NCBI GenBank assembly: GCA_963971285.1
Contig: OZ020262.1
Location: 6,791,036-6,855,035 of the forward strand
Length of the DNA: 64,000 nucleotides
Direction: 5' to 3'
Source: Astropecten irregularis
Lineage: Eukaryota; Echinodermata; Asteroidea; Paxillosida; Astropectinidae
Part shown: positions 45,311 to 54,345 of the stretch, in pieces
Layout of the letters: each line of letters opens with the position of its first letter
Numbering within the stretch: the first letter of the stretch is position 1
The notes under the pieces: model-generated
Databases searched by the model: none
Told to the model about the DNA's origin: nothing
Seen by the model: the letters and a program-made list of their open reading frames with translations, nothing else
Program-made: the position numbers and the translations under genes

Positions 45311-46221
45311 GGGAGGTTGCAGATTTTCTGGTTTACCTCTTCGAGAGCGACCTCGCGTCCTCTACGATAAAGAATTATCGGTCGGCCATAGCGGCTGTCC
45401 ACAGAGGTTTCCCAGATGGCTCCTCAGTGTCAGACAACCAGGCCCTTCACCTGTTGCTCAAGGGTATGTTTGTTTCACGACCCCCGTCACGCAGGCTTGT
45501 CCCTGCGTGGGATCTATTTAGCGTTCTAACGGTGCTCTCTAGCCCCCCGTTCGAACCCTTGGGTGGTTCCACCTTGCTGCACCTGTCTATGAAGGTTGCC
45601 TTTCTGGTGGCTGTGGCTACGTCTAGGCGACGTAGTGAACTTCACTCCCTCTCGATAGAGGCGGGTCACATCCGATGGGAGCCAGGAGGTGTCCGCCTAA
45701 TCCCGAGGCTCGGGTTTTTGACAAAGAATCAGTCAGAGTCGTTCTCTCCTCCTGATATCTTTGTCCCTGACATCAAGTCTTTTTCGTCTGTCCCAGACGA
45801 CAAGTTTTGGTGCCCAGTCAGGGCCCTTAAGTGGTACATCAACCGGACCAAACCGCTCAGGGCGGCTTGTTCCCAACTTTTTATTTCAACGACCCCGCCG
45901 TATGGACCGGCTTCTCGCGACACGATCGCTCGCTGGCTGGTTTCGGCTATTAATGCATCCCCGCATGCGCGGCCCGCGGGAGCCAATGGCTCAGCCCGGG
46001 CGCATGATATCAGGGCGGCATCCACCTCGTGGGCCTTCTTTAAGGGTACTTCTATAGGTGATATCGTCCAGGCTGCATGCTGGAAGACCCCGAACACCTT
46101 CACTGAGTGCTACTTGAAGGATGTTCTCCAGGCAGAGGCCAGGGCAGGGAGAGCGGTGCTGGAGTCGGCTGCCAGGTCTGCACCCCGTGACCCGCTACCA
46201 ACAAGGACCTCACAGCAATAG
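44722..46221 (+). CDS. Tyrosine recombinase of DIRS retrotransposon (ORF3)
   Basis: 499 residues if the in-frame ATG at 44722 is used. The frame is open all the way back to the Gag stop at 43239, but there is no ATG between 44722 and the recombinase domain, so the true start is uncertain; splicing from Gag is an alternative. Recognisable protein begins near 45130. An N-terminal SAM-like DNA-binding domain covers STRKIYDSRLRHFSKWC and STIKNYRSAIAAVHRG. The catalytic domain has Arg in SRRRSEL (about 302-304), the HxxR box AHDIR (H428, R431), W454 and the nucleophile Y464 in FTECYLKDV. The set is complete. The enzyme inserts circular element DNA. The TAG stop abuts a GTGAGT splice donor. Confidence 0.93.
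   Translation: MDTTNRVVSTSTGCSVSLPADRSSSCRSVCITGQPPTADLLHEDPRSSSVADRRAGNTVERAAGLCLPPVLSHPSRADKARTGGLQSPPHSTILAPSALVSEADQTSSSSASNPSAESGHSAPAELGFSSPGSAGSPLDVLGAVKQSLRAAGLSQRAAAIAACSRRASTRKIYDSRLRHFSKWCRIRSLHPPNTSVGEVADFLVYLFESDLASSTIKNYRSAIAAVHRGFPDGSSVSDNQALHLLLKGMFVSRPPSRRLVPAWDLFSVLTVLSSPPFEPLGGSTLLHLSMKVAFLVAVATSRRRSELHSLSIEAGHIRWEPGGVRLIPRLGFLTKNQSESFSPPDIFVPDIKSFSSVPDDKFWCPVRALKWYINRTKPLRAACSQLFISTTPPYGPASRDTIARWLVSAINASPHARPAGANGSARAHDIRAASTSWAFFKGTSIGDIVQAACWKTPNTFTECYLKDVLQAEARAGRAVLESAARSAPRDPLPTRTSQQ
45030..45070 (+). other. Candidate branch point and 3' splice site before recombinase domain
   Basis: CTGAC (branch-point-like, A at 45032) lies 38 nt before TCCTTCCGCAG, ending at 45070. 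Joining 43231 to 45071 keeps the Gag frame and enters the recombinase frame about 20 codons before its domain, removing RT/RNase H. Phase match has a one-in-three chance of being accidental. Confidence 0.3.
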
Positions 46222-46313
46222 GTGAGTTCCCTCATTTCCTTGCTCTTGCCCTTTGTATATACATTTGCATTTAGCAATGTCTTAACTAACCTTATTCCCT
46301 CCCTGCCGCGCAG
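46222..46313 (+). other. Candidate 92-nt intron in DIRS 3' untranslated region
   Basis: The donor GTGAGT starts directly after the recombinase TAG stop. A CTTAACTAAC branch site lies at 46281-46290, followed by the pyrimidine tract CTTATTCCCTCCCTGCC and CGCAG ending at 46313. All consensus parts of a short spliceosomal intron are in place. Its presence in genomic DNA means that the RNA that was reverse transcribed was unspliced here. Confidence 0.6.
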
Positions 46314-46556
46314 GTCGGCGCGGCGGGCGCTGGTTTTTTATCCAACGCGGGTATCTTGTCGAGCCCGCGATTGGCTTTCATGTTTTTCAGAGGCTGCAGC
46401 TTCATAGATGTTTGAAGCTTAGGGGCCTCTCTTCGGCTTGCCTGCCCTACCCACCTTTGGGTGTGCAGGCTTTGCCAGGGCTTGCGCTGGTGACAGTGCC
46501 CCTTCCTGTATACAATAGCATCTCGCATACCCACCGCCTTTCTGCCGGTGCCAGTC
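46314..46556 (+). other. DIRS 3' non-coding segment
   Basis: GC-rich sequence between the candidate 3' intron and the internal complementary region. No long conserved frame or clear polyadenylation signal (AATAAA) is seen. Confidence 0.5.
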
Positions 46557-46654
46557 TATGCATAAGTAGTGGCTCTACAGGTAAGACGAGTGAAGTAGAC
46601 TCCCCCCCACAGAAGTGTGGTAGGGGTCTACGAACGAGTACTTACCTGTAGAGC
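46557..46654 (+). repeat. Internal complementary region of DIRS element
   Basis: 46557-46601 is the reverse complement of the left end 40769-40813 (45 bp). 46602-46654 is the reverse complement of the right end 46839-46891 (53 bp). The two halves meet at AGTAGACT|CCCCCCC, so the region is an antisense image of the two joined element ends and can act as a splint for circle formation, as modelled for DIRS1. Confidence 0.95.
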
Positions 46655-46712
46655 GTCCCCCCCTCCTCCCCACTATTCTCGATGTTTTGGGCATTCCGCC
46701 CTGAGCTTAACC

Positions 46713-46852
46713 GAGAAAAGAGGACGCCTACGTGGCATTCATGCCGCGGGGCACTGTGGGTAGGTCAATAGGGGGCGCTGTTGTATCTAATTCTTAGCGT
46801 GAATACCTGACGGTCTAGGGAAATATGCATAAGTAGTGGCTCTACAGGTAAG
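46713..46852 (-). repeat. Right inverted terminal repeat of DIRS element
   Basis: 140 bp, inverted match to 40785-40924. It is followed by a 39-bp right-end extension (46853-46891, TACTCGTTCG to the G-run) that has no counterpart at the left end except in the internal complementary region. It includes CAG|GTAAGT, a perfect splice-donor string, at 46845-46853. Confidence 0.95.
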
Positions 46853-46960
46853 TACTCGTTCGTAGACCCCTACCACACTTCTGTGGGGGGGAAATCATCT
46901 TCTGAAGTTATGATCACCTGGTAATTGTGATAATTTCTCTGAGTTTCTTGTCGTTGCTGT

Positions 46961-47314
46961 TTAAAAGTATAATACAATGATTGGTAAAGATCACAGTACA
47001 GGACTCACACTTTGTCTAATCCAGCATGTCCATGAAATAAAAAACCTGTGAAAATTTGATCTCAATCGGGCAGTCACAAGAAAATAGCAAAACCCTACTC
47101 AATTTTTCTTAGAATACATAAAGAAAGGTTTTGATCTTACACAAGATCAAAACTGTTTTTGGTCTTTGTTTTACTCATTTCTGGATAAATTCACCATTTC
47201 AGACAGAAATATTATAACAGTATGTTTCTACCAGCACCATCTTCATACCCTGAAAGTTATACATTAATCTGTGAACATTTCTGTTTGGGTACGTTACAAA
47301 TCCTGTACTGTACT
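46961..47314 (+). mobile_element. Family A MITE, near full length
   Basis: The left end TTAAAAGTATAATACAATGA and the right end CCTGTACTGTACT are inverted relatives (family consensus TTAAAGGTAYARTACAKGAT at both tips). It has the internal GATCTTACACAAGATC palindrome and lies only 69 bp from the DIRS edge. No coding capacity. Confidence 0.8.
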
Positions 47315-49594
47315 TGTTGAACTTGTGTGAATTTATAAGCATTTCTGATAATGAACCACTGTATTCCATGTTTAAGATCCTTAGCTTAATGATAATTTGA
47401 GGAGATTTACATTGGCCTCGTCCTTTTTCTCGTTTGGGAGACCGTTTGTAGTTTTTGACAGCGGTTGCACGGTTGAATGAGGCTCATAGTGGAACCAATA
47501 ATCCCGGGGCGGAGCCATTAATTGTTATCTTTCTGTGGACCGAGGGTCTCCCATTCTCCTCCCATTCATGCCCTGAATAGACCATCTGCCTTGCAGCATT
47601 GTTGAGGGGCTGGTTTCTCCCCATTTCAGGATAACAGCCACCCAGAGAACCTTTGATGCATTGTGTTTGGACTTTCCATTCTGTGGCATCGATATGATTC
47701 TTTAGGATTTAAACTGAGAAAGCAAAACAAAAATGAAATCCCCAAATCCGGGTAGGCTGGGAAAAACAGATAATAGGCGTAAATAATCCAACGTCTGGAT
47801 GCAACAAAGTGATTGCATTCACAAGTTTGACTGATGACATGATTCGGCAGTTTTCTGAACTGTGATGGCAGTCGACTTTCTGCGGTCTGATGGTCTATAT
47901 AAACTTGTCCTTAAAGAGAATCGGCACACAAAGCACAGGATTCGCAGGCCTTGTTCCGATTGTCGGAGGGTTCCGGTTGGTCTTTTTTGAAGATTCTTTT
48001 TGCTCGTCGACAAGAATGGCAGAATTACAAAAGCCGGATGCTTTTGCGGGTGGGTGTTTTTGTCTTGGACGTGCCAAGCGTGACACCAGATGCAAAGCCG
48101 GCTGTTGTGCAACATGAACAGTTGTCTGATTTAATATTCATGGTCACTTTTCAATTTCTTCATAAAACAGTATTATCTAAGCTAATAACCCCCCCCCCCC
48201 CCCAGCCGAAAAAATCCTCCAATAATGGACTAAACAGAGAACGAAGGCCATCCATTTCAAACAATTTTTGTAAACAGTTTCGGGATTGTGTATTTAAGTT
48301 TTCAAAGTGATACACAAATGAATTGTGTCCACTCTGAATGAAAGTCGGAAATGGCAGACAAAAAGTGAACAATCGAGTGGGTCCTTTTTAGCAGCTGGTC
48401 CAGCTAGACCTTCGTGGGAAGGACGGAGCATGTCCACGGTTCAGAGGGGCGAAAAAGTACCATCACCAACCTGGAGTGCCAGTTTGGATCCAGAAATTGC
48501 ATTCCTGCATCAACGGTGCCTTCCTTTTTGCCCAGATTGTTGGACAATTTCATGACCTTTTTGTGGAAGTTTAAACAGATTTTTGGTCACTTTCAAGTTG
48601 TTGCAGAGTGTGACCATGCATGGAAAAGGTTGCAATCTCCGCAACCTAAAATATTTCTCTGGGGGAACAATTTTGCATTGAAATTGAAGTCAGAAATAAA
48701 AAAATGACGTTCTTATCTTGTATTGGAAGACTCAGAATGATGATGTGTCTATATGGAGAATAATGACTTGGCATCTAAGAATTTTCAGAAATTTGCACGA
48801 AAAACATCCTTTTTATCAAAATCCAATTGAACAGAAAAAGAGCTTTCCAACGATATGCAACACTTGGGGTACTGTTTCCAATCTGTGATAATTGTGGAGA
48901 ATTTGAAATGGTTGTCAAGGCGGCCGGATGCTGTCCTTGATCAGCTGGGTAGGGTAGGCCTCACCATCCACTATTAGATCTCCAGCCCCACCAACGGTCG
49001 TCGCATCACCCCTACACCCCTTTTTCACTTTCCACCTCTCCGAGCCCTCAAAGAACGGCAGAAAAACCTTAGTGGGCCCCGTGCAGTGACCTCGTCAGTA
49101 ATGTTCGACACTCGATGCAAAACGCATCATCGAAGCCCTCATGGCTGCGGGTTTGAACAGCCGCGGACTGCTGATAAACGGACATTATTCCTAGGGGCTA
49201 AGGTTCATCGAGGAGGGAGGGGCCGCTGTAACCCTGGGGGCGTGTTTATGTCAAGCTTCAAAAGGAGCCCTTTGCATGCTGGAATTCTCAGGTCTGGTCC
49301 TGTGAAGTATTATTGTATCCCTCTTCAGTGAACCTGATTTATCGGATTCCGAACGTTCCGGAGATCTTTTCTCCAGAATCGTCTGACCTTTTTCATGTCA
49401 CCTTTTCAACGCAGAGGGGTTTTCACCTTAGTTTTATCTGTTTTTGTTTCTGTTTATTTTCCTATGTCTTTGAAGCTAATTAATTTTATGTCTGAATTGT
49501 TCCTAGATAAAGTTTTAATTGATTTATTCTATCGAAGATAGCTTAATGCTGTTTTGTGGAAGTGTTCAGATGTCATGAAGAAAATTGGTTTTTA
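47315..49594. other. Mostly unique non-coding stretch
   Basis: No gene is supported. A poly-C run lies at 48189-48203, and a GC-richer low-repeat segment at 48940-49330 has no recognisable domain. Confidence 0.4.
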
Positions 49595-49780
49595 TAAAAA
49601 AAATGCTTGGAGTTGAAAAGGTTTCATTTTTATAAAAATACAAGTAATAAACTGCTGCAAACTGCTCATCAGCAAAAATTATGACCTGAAATTTATAAAA
49701 ATGCTTGGAGTTAGAAGGGCCTGATGCGTTTAGATCCTAGCAGGATTTTTATCGAAGGTCCTAGCAGGATCTTAATTGAA
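49595..49780. repeat. Family D repeats, composite
   Basis: CTTGGAGTTAGAAGGGCCTG, then ATGCGTTTAGATCCTAGCAG, plus the reverse of the GCAGTTTGCAGCAG/TGATGAG block. A second hairpin half (TCCTAGCAGGATC) follows at about 49760. Confidence 0.6.
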
Positions 49781-50833
49781 CTTGTTGAGGATGATTTTCT
49801 AGGATAGGTCAGTATGTCCTGGGATTCCCCTCTCTCTCTCTTTCTCTGAGAGAGGTGATTTTTTTCTCACCCCCTGCTTGACTGATCACCCAAACTTGGT
49901 AAATTCTCCAAACAGGTGCTGACCCACAGAGGACCTTAGGCCAGAGACTAACGGATCACCGACCCCAAGATCATGGACCAAACAGGCTTAACGTGGACAA
50001 GGGAGAGCGACATCGCCCGGGATGCGTGACATCTTTATATCTGTCTGGCAGTATCCATTGTTGGCGACCACGAGTCTTCGAGGTTTGACAGCCGGATAGA
50101 CGTCCAGGGGGGGTTTGCGTGTAAGTAGTCCAAAGGGATGCGTCCAAATTAGGCTGCTCCATCTTAATAACGCATTAAGTTGATCGTTCCAGGAGCAGGC
50201 TCGTTTGCAAACTGCCGAATGGGTTACAAATGCCGGAGACCATCACAATGATGAATGGCGAAAGCGCTCGTGATATTTCGACTATTTTTACCCGGTATTT
50301 GTTCGGCTGACAAAAAAAAATCGACAAAGAATCAGAAAAATTGCGAAATTTGTACTGTTGCTAGGAGCAGACATCACAAAGCCTTCCCGAAAAAAATGTT
50401 GGATGGTTGGGGAGGTGTTTTGTAACCTTCGGGATTTTTGGTCTTTTTTTTAAAATTTATTTATTTATTTTTTTTTTAATTTAAGAACCGTTTAAGTGAA
50501 ACCATGCTGCGGAATTACTGCATACTCCAAAGGCACGCTGTCCGCGAGCCGCCCATGATTCAACCTCAGCTCAGGCATGTGTTGCATATTCCTGCCGCTC
50601 GGTCGATATCTCCCACCCATTGTTATGATACGTGTGTTTACTTTGCCGAAAAAAAAGAAGAAAGAAACCGCTCGGCTGACATTTGAGCGACACGGGCGGT
50701 CAATTAGTAAAAACCGCCCATTCTTGTCAATATTATTATTTGCTATTTGCTATTGTTGTGTCAGCGGATTATGAGCATAATGATTTTTTTTGCTAGTCGT
50801 ATACAGTGACGGACAACTGTCAAGAAAATCGGA
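49781..50833. other. Non-coding stretch
   Basis: No gene is recognised. A CT microsatellite lies at 49829-49848 and AT-rich low complexity at 50448-50480. Confidence 0.4.
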
Positions 50834-51015
50834 AAATCTAAAAGCGGAGACTCGGCATGGCAAACCGCGGCCTTTTGTTTTTCGGCAGCCAAGGACGAAG
50901 GCGGATTATTGTTGTTGTTTTTTTATTTTTTATTTGCTCAAAATCGAAAGAAAGACACAAACGTCCTTTTTGTTCCATGACAAACCTCCGGCTCAGGGTT
51001 CTTGCATAGTGAGAG
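50834..51015 (+). repeat. Local duplication, copy 1
   Basis: AAAGCGGAGACTCGGCATGG..GCAGCCAAGGACGAAGGCGG..TTTATTTGCTCAAAAT..GAAAGAAAGACACAAACGTC. Copy 2 lies 456 bp downstream. Frames across it are not shared in a way that suggests coding. Confidence 0.75.
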
Positions 51016-51289
51016 ATGAAACAACAAAGGGGAGAGGGAAAGAGAATGAAAATCATTTTAGAGAAAACTGTTGACTTTATTTCCAAACTGAGACAGGTTA
51101 TCTATCCAGAAAACAGGATGTTTGTAAGGACTTTCATGGATGAGTACTTCAAAGTATTCAATTCCGTGACAATGGCAATGAAAGAAGGGTTGGGCAGTCG
51201 GTAAAGAAGCGAAAAGCTGCGACCTGAGGACTATTAATATAAGGACAGTTGGAGAAAACCCTTGTTGCGCATTTTGTGATGCCATCCAG

Positions 51290-51465
51290 AAATCTATAAG
51301 CGGAGACTCACCATGGCAAAGCCCAACCTTTTGTTTTGGCAGCCAAGGACGAAGGCGGTTTGTTGTTGTTGTTTTTTATTTGCTCAAAATTGAAAGAAAG
51401 ATACAAACATCCTTTTTCTTCCTTGAAAAGCCTCCTAGCCAGAGCGCTTGCATCATGGAGGAAGG
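51290..51465 (+). repeat. Local duplication, copy 2
   Basis: TAAGCGGAGACTCACCATGG..GCAGCCAAGGACGAAGGCGG..TTTATTTGCTCAAAAT..GAAAGAAAGATACAAACATC, colinear with copy 1 with scattered substitutions and small indels. Confidence 0.75.
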
Positions 51466-51544
51466 AAGATCTTCACAAAAAGTATAGCAATTTCTCAGAT
51501 TCCCTGACTGCAAGTACGTTATGTCCTGATGGATACCCTTTTTC

Positions 51545-51660
51545 AGCCCTTGAGAAAGATCCTTCTTGGGTTGAAATGTCGGGTCCTGTTTTACTCTTTG
51601 TAGCTCTGCTCATCTCAGTTTACTAGTAAGGTTGATGAGCAGTTTGCAGTTCTTAATATT
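51545..51660 (+). repeat. Family D repeat, diverged
   Basis: CTTGAGAAAGATCCTTCTTG, then GGTTGAAATGTCGGG, then GATGAGCAGTTTGCAG. The hairpin pairing and the GAAAC box are partly lost. Confidence 0.5.
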
Positions 51661-52634
51661 TAACTTTGTATTTTACCAAACAAAGCAACCAAACATGGAA
51701 GAACATTGGCAGAAACATTCCTGAACTAGTACAGAAACCGATCCCACATTTTTAAAAGTGAAAGTGATATTAGTTGTTTTTTGTTCCATTCAATTTTTTT
51801 CATTTGGTTAGTTTTGGGGTGAAGATTCCTGAAACTGTCGTAAGATGGATGAGGTCTCCCAAAGGATTCCCTTTTCTCTCGTTCATTTTTTTGTTTGCGT
51901 TTGAATGATCGCGGCCCTCCTTCTGAGCGCGCTCCGTGTGAGCCTCAGTGATCGATGCGGTCCCCGCTCCCCCCTGGGGTCCGCTCCTTCTGTTCCGCGC
52001 CGATGCATCACCCTTTTACCCCGCCATTCTTCTCGGAACAATTTCAGGGATTGTCGGACGCGGGACAGGGTCAGTACGGCCAACATCGGTATCGTTCCGT
52101 TATACGACGCATCCCAAATGACTTATTCAAGCTGCAACAAATGTGGGACATTCATGGAGATTGATCGTCGATCATTTACCTCACCCAACAAAAAATGATT
52201 AAAATTTTTTTTTATATTGAAGAATTTTGATATGAAAATATGCATTAGGGGACCCTAATCAAATCGTCATTATCCGTCAGGGATTTGGAGTTGGTGTCGG
52301 GGAGGTGGGACATGTTTTACAGATTAGTCGCTGCCTCAATCAAGTAGAGGTTTTGGACACGAGAAATAAAAGCCGAAAACTAATGAATGCCATTCTCATT
52401 GAATGTCAAAGTCAAATTTTGCTGCTGTACTGGACATTCTTGTACAAACAAAAAGGAAATTTTCTATGCAGTTCAAAAAGTTGTCGTTCTTGGTTGAACC
52501 ACATTTTCACTCGTGCTACAATCGTAACTTTCGAGTCCTTAGTCACGATTATCATATATTAACAGTAAGCACACAAAGTCTCCATTGTTAAACACAAAGC
52601 CATCTCCACCCTCACAGGTACCCATTTACTTCCC
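51661..52634. other. Non-coding stretch with GC-rich segment
   Basis: A CpG-rich low-repeat segment at 51905-52110 contains an open plus-strand frame of about 69 codons (starting near 51955) without recognised domains. Otherwise nothing is seen. Confidence 0.35.
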
Positions 52635-52881
52635 GGGGCCAATTTCATTGAGCTGTTAAGCACAAAAAAATTGCTTAGCACCAAATGTCTCGCTCAATAG
52701 AATAAACCACCATTAAAAAAATCCATTTGATTTTCATGGTCAGCAAACAACAGCCAAAGAACAATCACAATTGATACACACCACAAGGAAATTTTGTTGT
52801 TAATCCTGTTTTTTATTTAAAGACAGAATTTTCATGGTCAGCAAATTTTTGTCCTAAGCAGGGCCGTGAAATTGGCCCCTG
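52635..52881. mobile_element. Family B foldback element, full length
   Basis: The ends GGGGCCAATTTCATTGAGCT and GGGCCGTGAAATTGGCCCCT are inverted. The core is the reverse orientation of the 31.3-kb copy (TTGATTTTCATGGTCAGCAA). Confidence 0.75.
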
Positions 52882-53299
52882 AATGCATGTATCAGCGTTG
52901 CTTTGGGAATGTCACGTACGATGTCCACTGCCGGGCTCAAATTTTTTGTTTCTTTGCTCCCACAAAAATCATGTTCTTGAGTCGGCCATGGCCTTTCATG
53001 AGAAACTGCAAAGAATTTGTATTTAAAAAAAATGATAATAATTAGGATTTGGATATGAAGTTTTGACTGGAAAGTTGTGTATTTTGGGGAAAAGATGAAG
53101 AAAATTTTATGTTGTGTGCTGGTTGTCTGTAGTTATGTACTTTTGATTGAAATTACCCCTATGCTAAGATACAAAGCCTGGTAGTGTGAAAGCATATACC
53201 CAGCTGTTGTTTCTTTTTATTCCAGTTGATAGTTTGTCTTTTCAAAAGACCTATTTCATTTCTGCCAACTTTCTTTCTCTTTTGTTGTTGTTGAAACAG
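52882..53299. other. Non-coding stretch
   Basis: AT-rich; no repeat is recognised. The T-rich tract before 53299 could serve as the polypyrimidine tract of the candidate acceptor. Confidence 0.4.
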
Positions 53300-53395
53300 A
53301 CCAACCCAGCCGCACCTGAGCATACCAGTATCAGTAAAGTGGCAGGTCATTACCCCCCTCTTCAGAAGAGCCTCTTGCCAAGCCTGGTTGATTGA
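53300..53395 (+). CDS. Weak candidate terminal coding exon
   Basis: TTTCTTTCTCTTTTGTTGTTG followed by TTGAAACAG makes a good 3' splice site ending at 53299. The following phase-0 frame encodes 31 residues (starting TNPAAPEHTSISKV, ending KSLLPSLVD) before a TGA. Composition is protein-like and differs from the repeats around it. A GTACGT donor-like site follows at 53525. I cannot name a family, and no upstream exon is visible. A second frame is also open to about 53496. Chance is a real alternative. Confidence 0.15.
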   Translation, partial: TNPAAPEHTSISKVAGHYPPLQKSLLPSLVD

Positions 53396-54109
53396 GGGCC
53401 ACGCCGGGGCAGGCAGAGTGAGAGAGAGGGCCCTGCCGAAGAAGACCGATTCCCCAGATGTCGGAGGTCAGGACGACAGGTCGAAGGGCAGTCCTTGATC
53501 ATGTGGAAGAGATTTGGCCTAGAGGTACGTACCCAGTTTAGAATCAGCCCCTACATGGTTGACCGTTGACTCTTGAATTTGTTCGGTGGCCGGGGCAGTT
53601 TTTTTCCCTTTTTTTGCAGCGGGCGATAATGGTTACCAGCCATCATCAGTGTCTGACTTGACGAGGGTGAAGGGGGGACGTTATGCCAAATCTTGTCACG
53701 TCTGGTGAAGTACTGGCACATGTTCGGTCGGCATACCTATCCTGACATTAGAATACGCCGAGCAATAATGGGGAACATTTCTGCCGTCCCGTCACAAATC
53801 CTGAGCTGGCTTTGTGAACATTGTATTAAAACATGCCTAGTACATTTCGCATTTCAATCATTTTCGATTCTTGATGTTCATGGTGGGGACGCCCGGGGGG
53901 CGACGTGTCGACATTTGAATCTTGGAAGATGGTTGAATGTGTATTGAATCACTTTGTGGAGTTTTTGGAGAGAGCTGTCTCGTTAAATTGACATCCCGAG
54001 CCGTTTGCTACGTTCATGTCTCCCCACCATGTTAACCTCCATGTTTAAACATAGCCCTGACGCCTAATGCACCTTCCAATGCCTCCATCTTTCCGTAGCC
54101 ATACTTTAC
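53396..54109. other. Non-coding stretch
   Basis: GC-richer to about 53700, with no recognisable repeat or domain. Confidence 0.4.
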
Positions 54110-54345
54110 TTAGAGTAAGAAGGGTCTGATATTTCAGTCATGGCAGGATCTTTCTCAACAACTAAAATTAAAAAGATGTGTTTCATAAGAAAAATGGAGT
54201 CAGGTTTTCGCTATTTTTTTGTAACTCAGATGTCTGATTGAGCTCAAATTGTCACAGGGTTATCATTTCGTGTGCATGCTGGATTAGACAAAGTTGGAGT
54301 GCTGTTGGTGACCTTAACCAATCATGTATTTTAACTTTAAGGCAT
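54110..54345 (-). repeat. Family D fragment followed by truncated family A MITE
   Basis: 54110-54165 has AGAAGGGTCTGATATTTCAG and GGCAGGATCTTTCTC (family D). 54183-54341 is the left half of family A in reverse, ending in ACCAATCATGTATTTTAACTTTAA. Confidence 0.6.

Larger units (their letters stand above)
40769..46891 (+). mobile_element. Complete DIRS1-type tyrosine-recombinase retrotransposon
   Basis: All diagnostic parts are present: inverted rather than direct terminal repeats, an internal complementary region antisense to both ends, a Gag-like frame, a reverse transcriptase/RNase H/methyltransferase-like frame and a tyrosine recombinase overlapping it, with no integrase or aspartic protease. 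The family is known to replicate through a circular intermediate that the recombinase inserts. The edges are set by complementarity to the internal region: the left end begins AGTCTACTTC at 40769 and the right end finishes CTGTGGGGGGG at 46891. Flanks (TTTTC before, AAATC after) show no target duplication, as expected. Internal sequence is much GC-richer than the flanks. Uninterrupted frames and matching ends argue for a recent insertion. Confidence 0.97.

Noticed and set aside
40769..46891. LTR retrotransposon or retrovirus-like provirus
   Set aside because: The ends are inverted, there is no protease, integrase or envelope, and a tyrosine recombinase is present.
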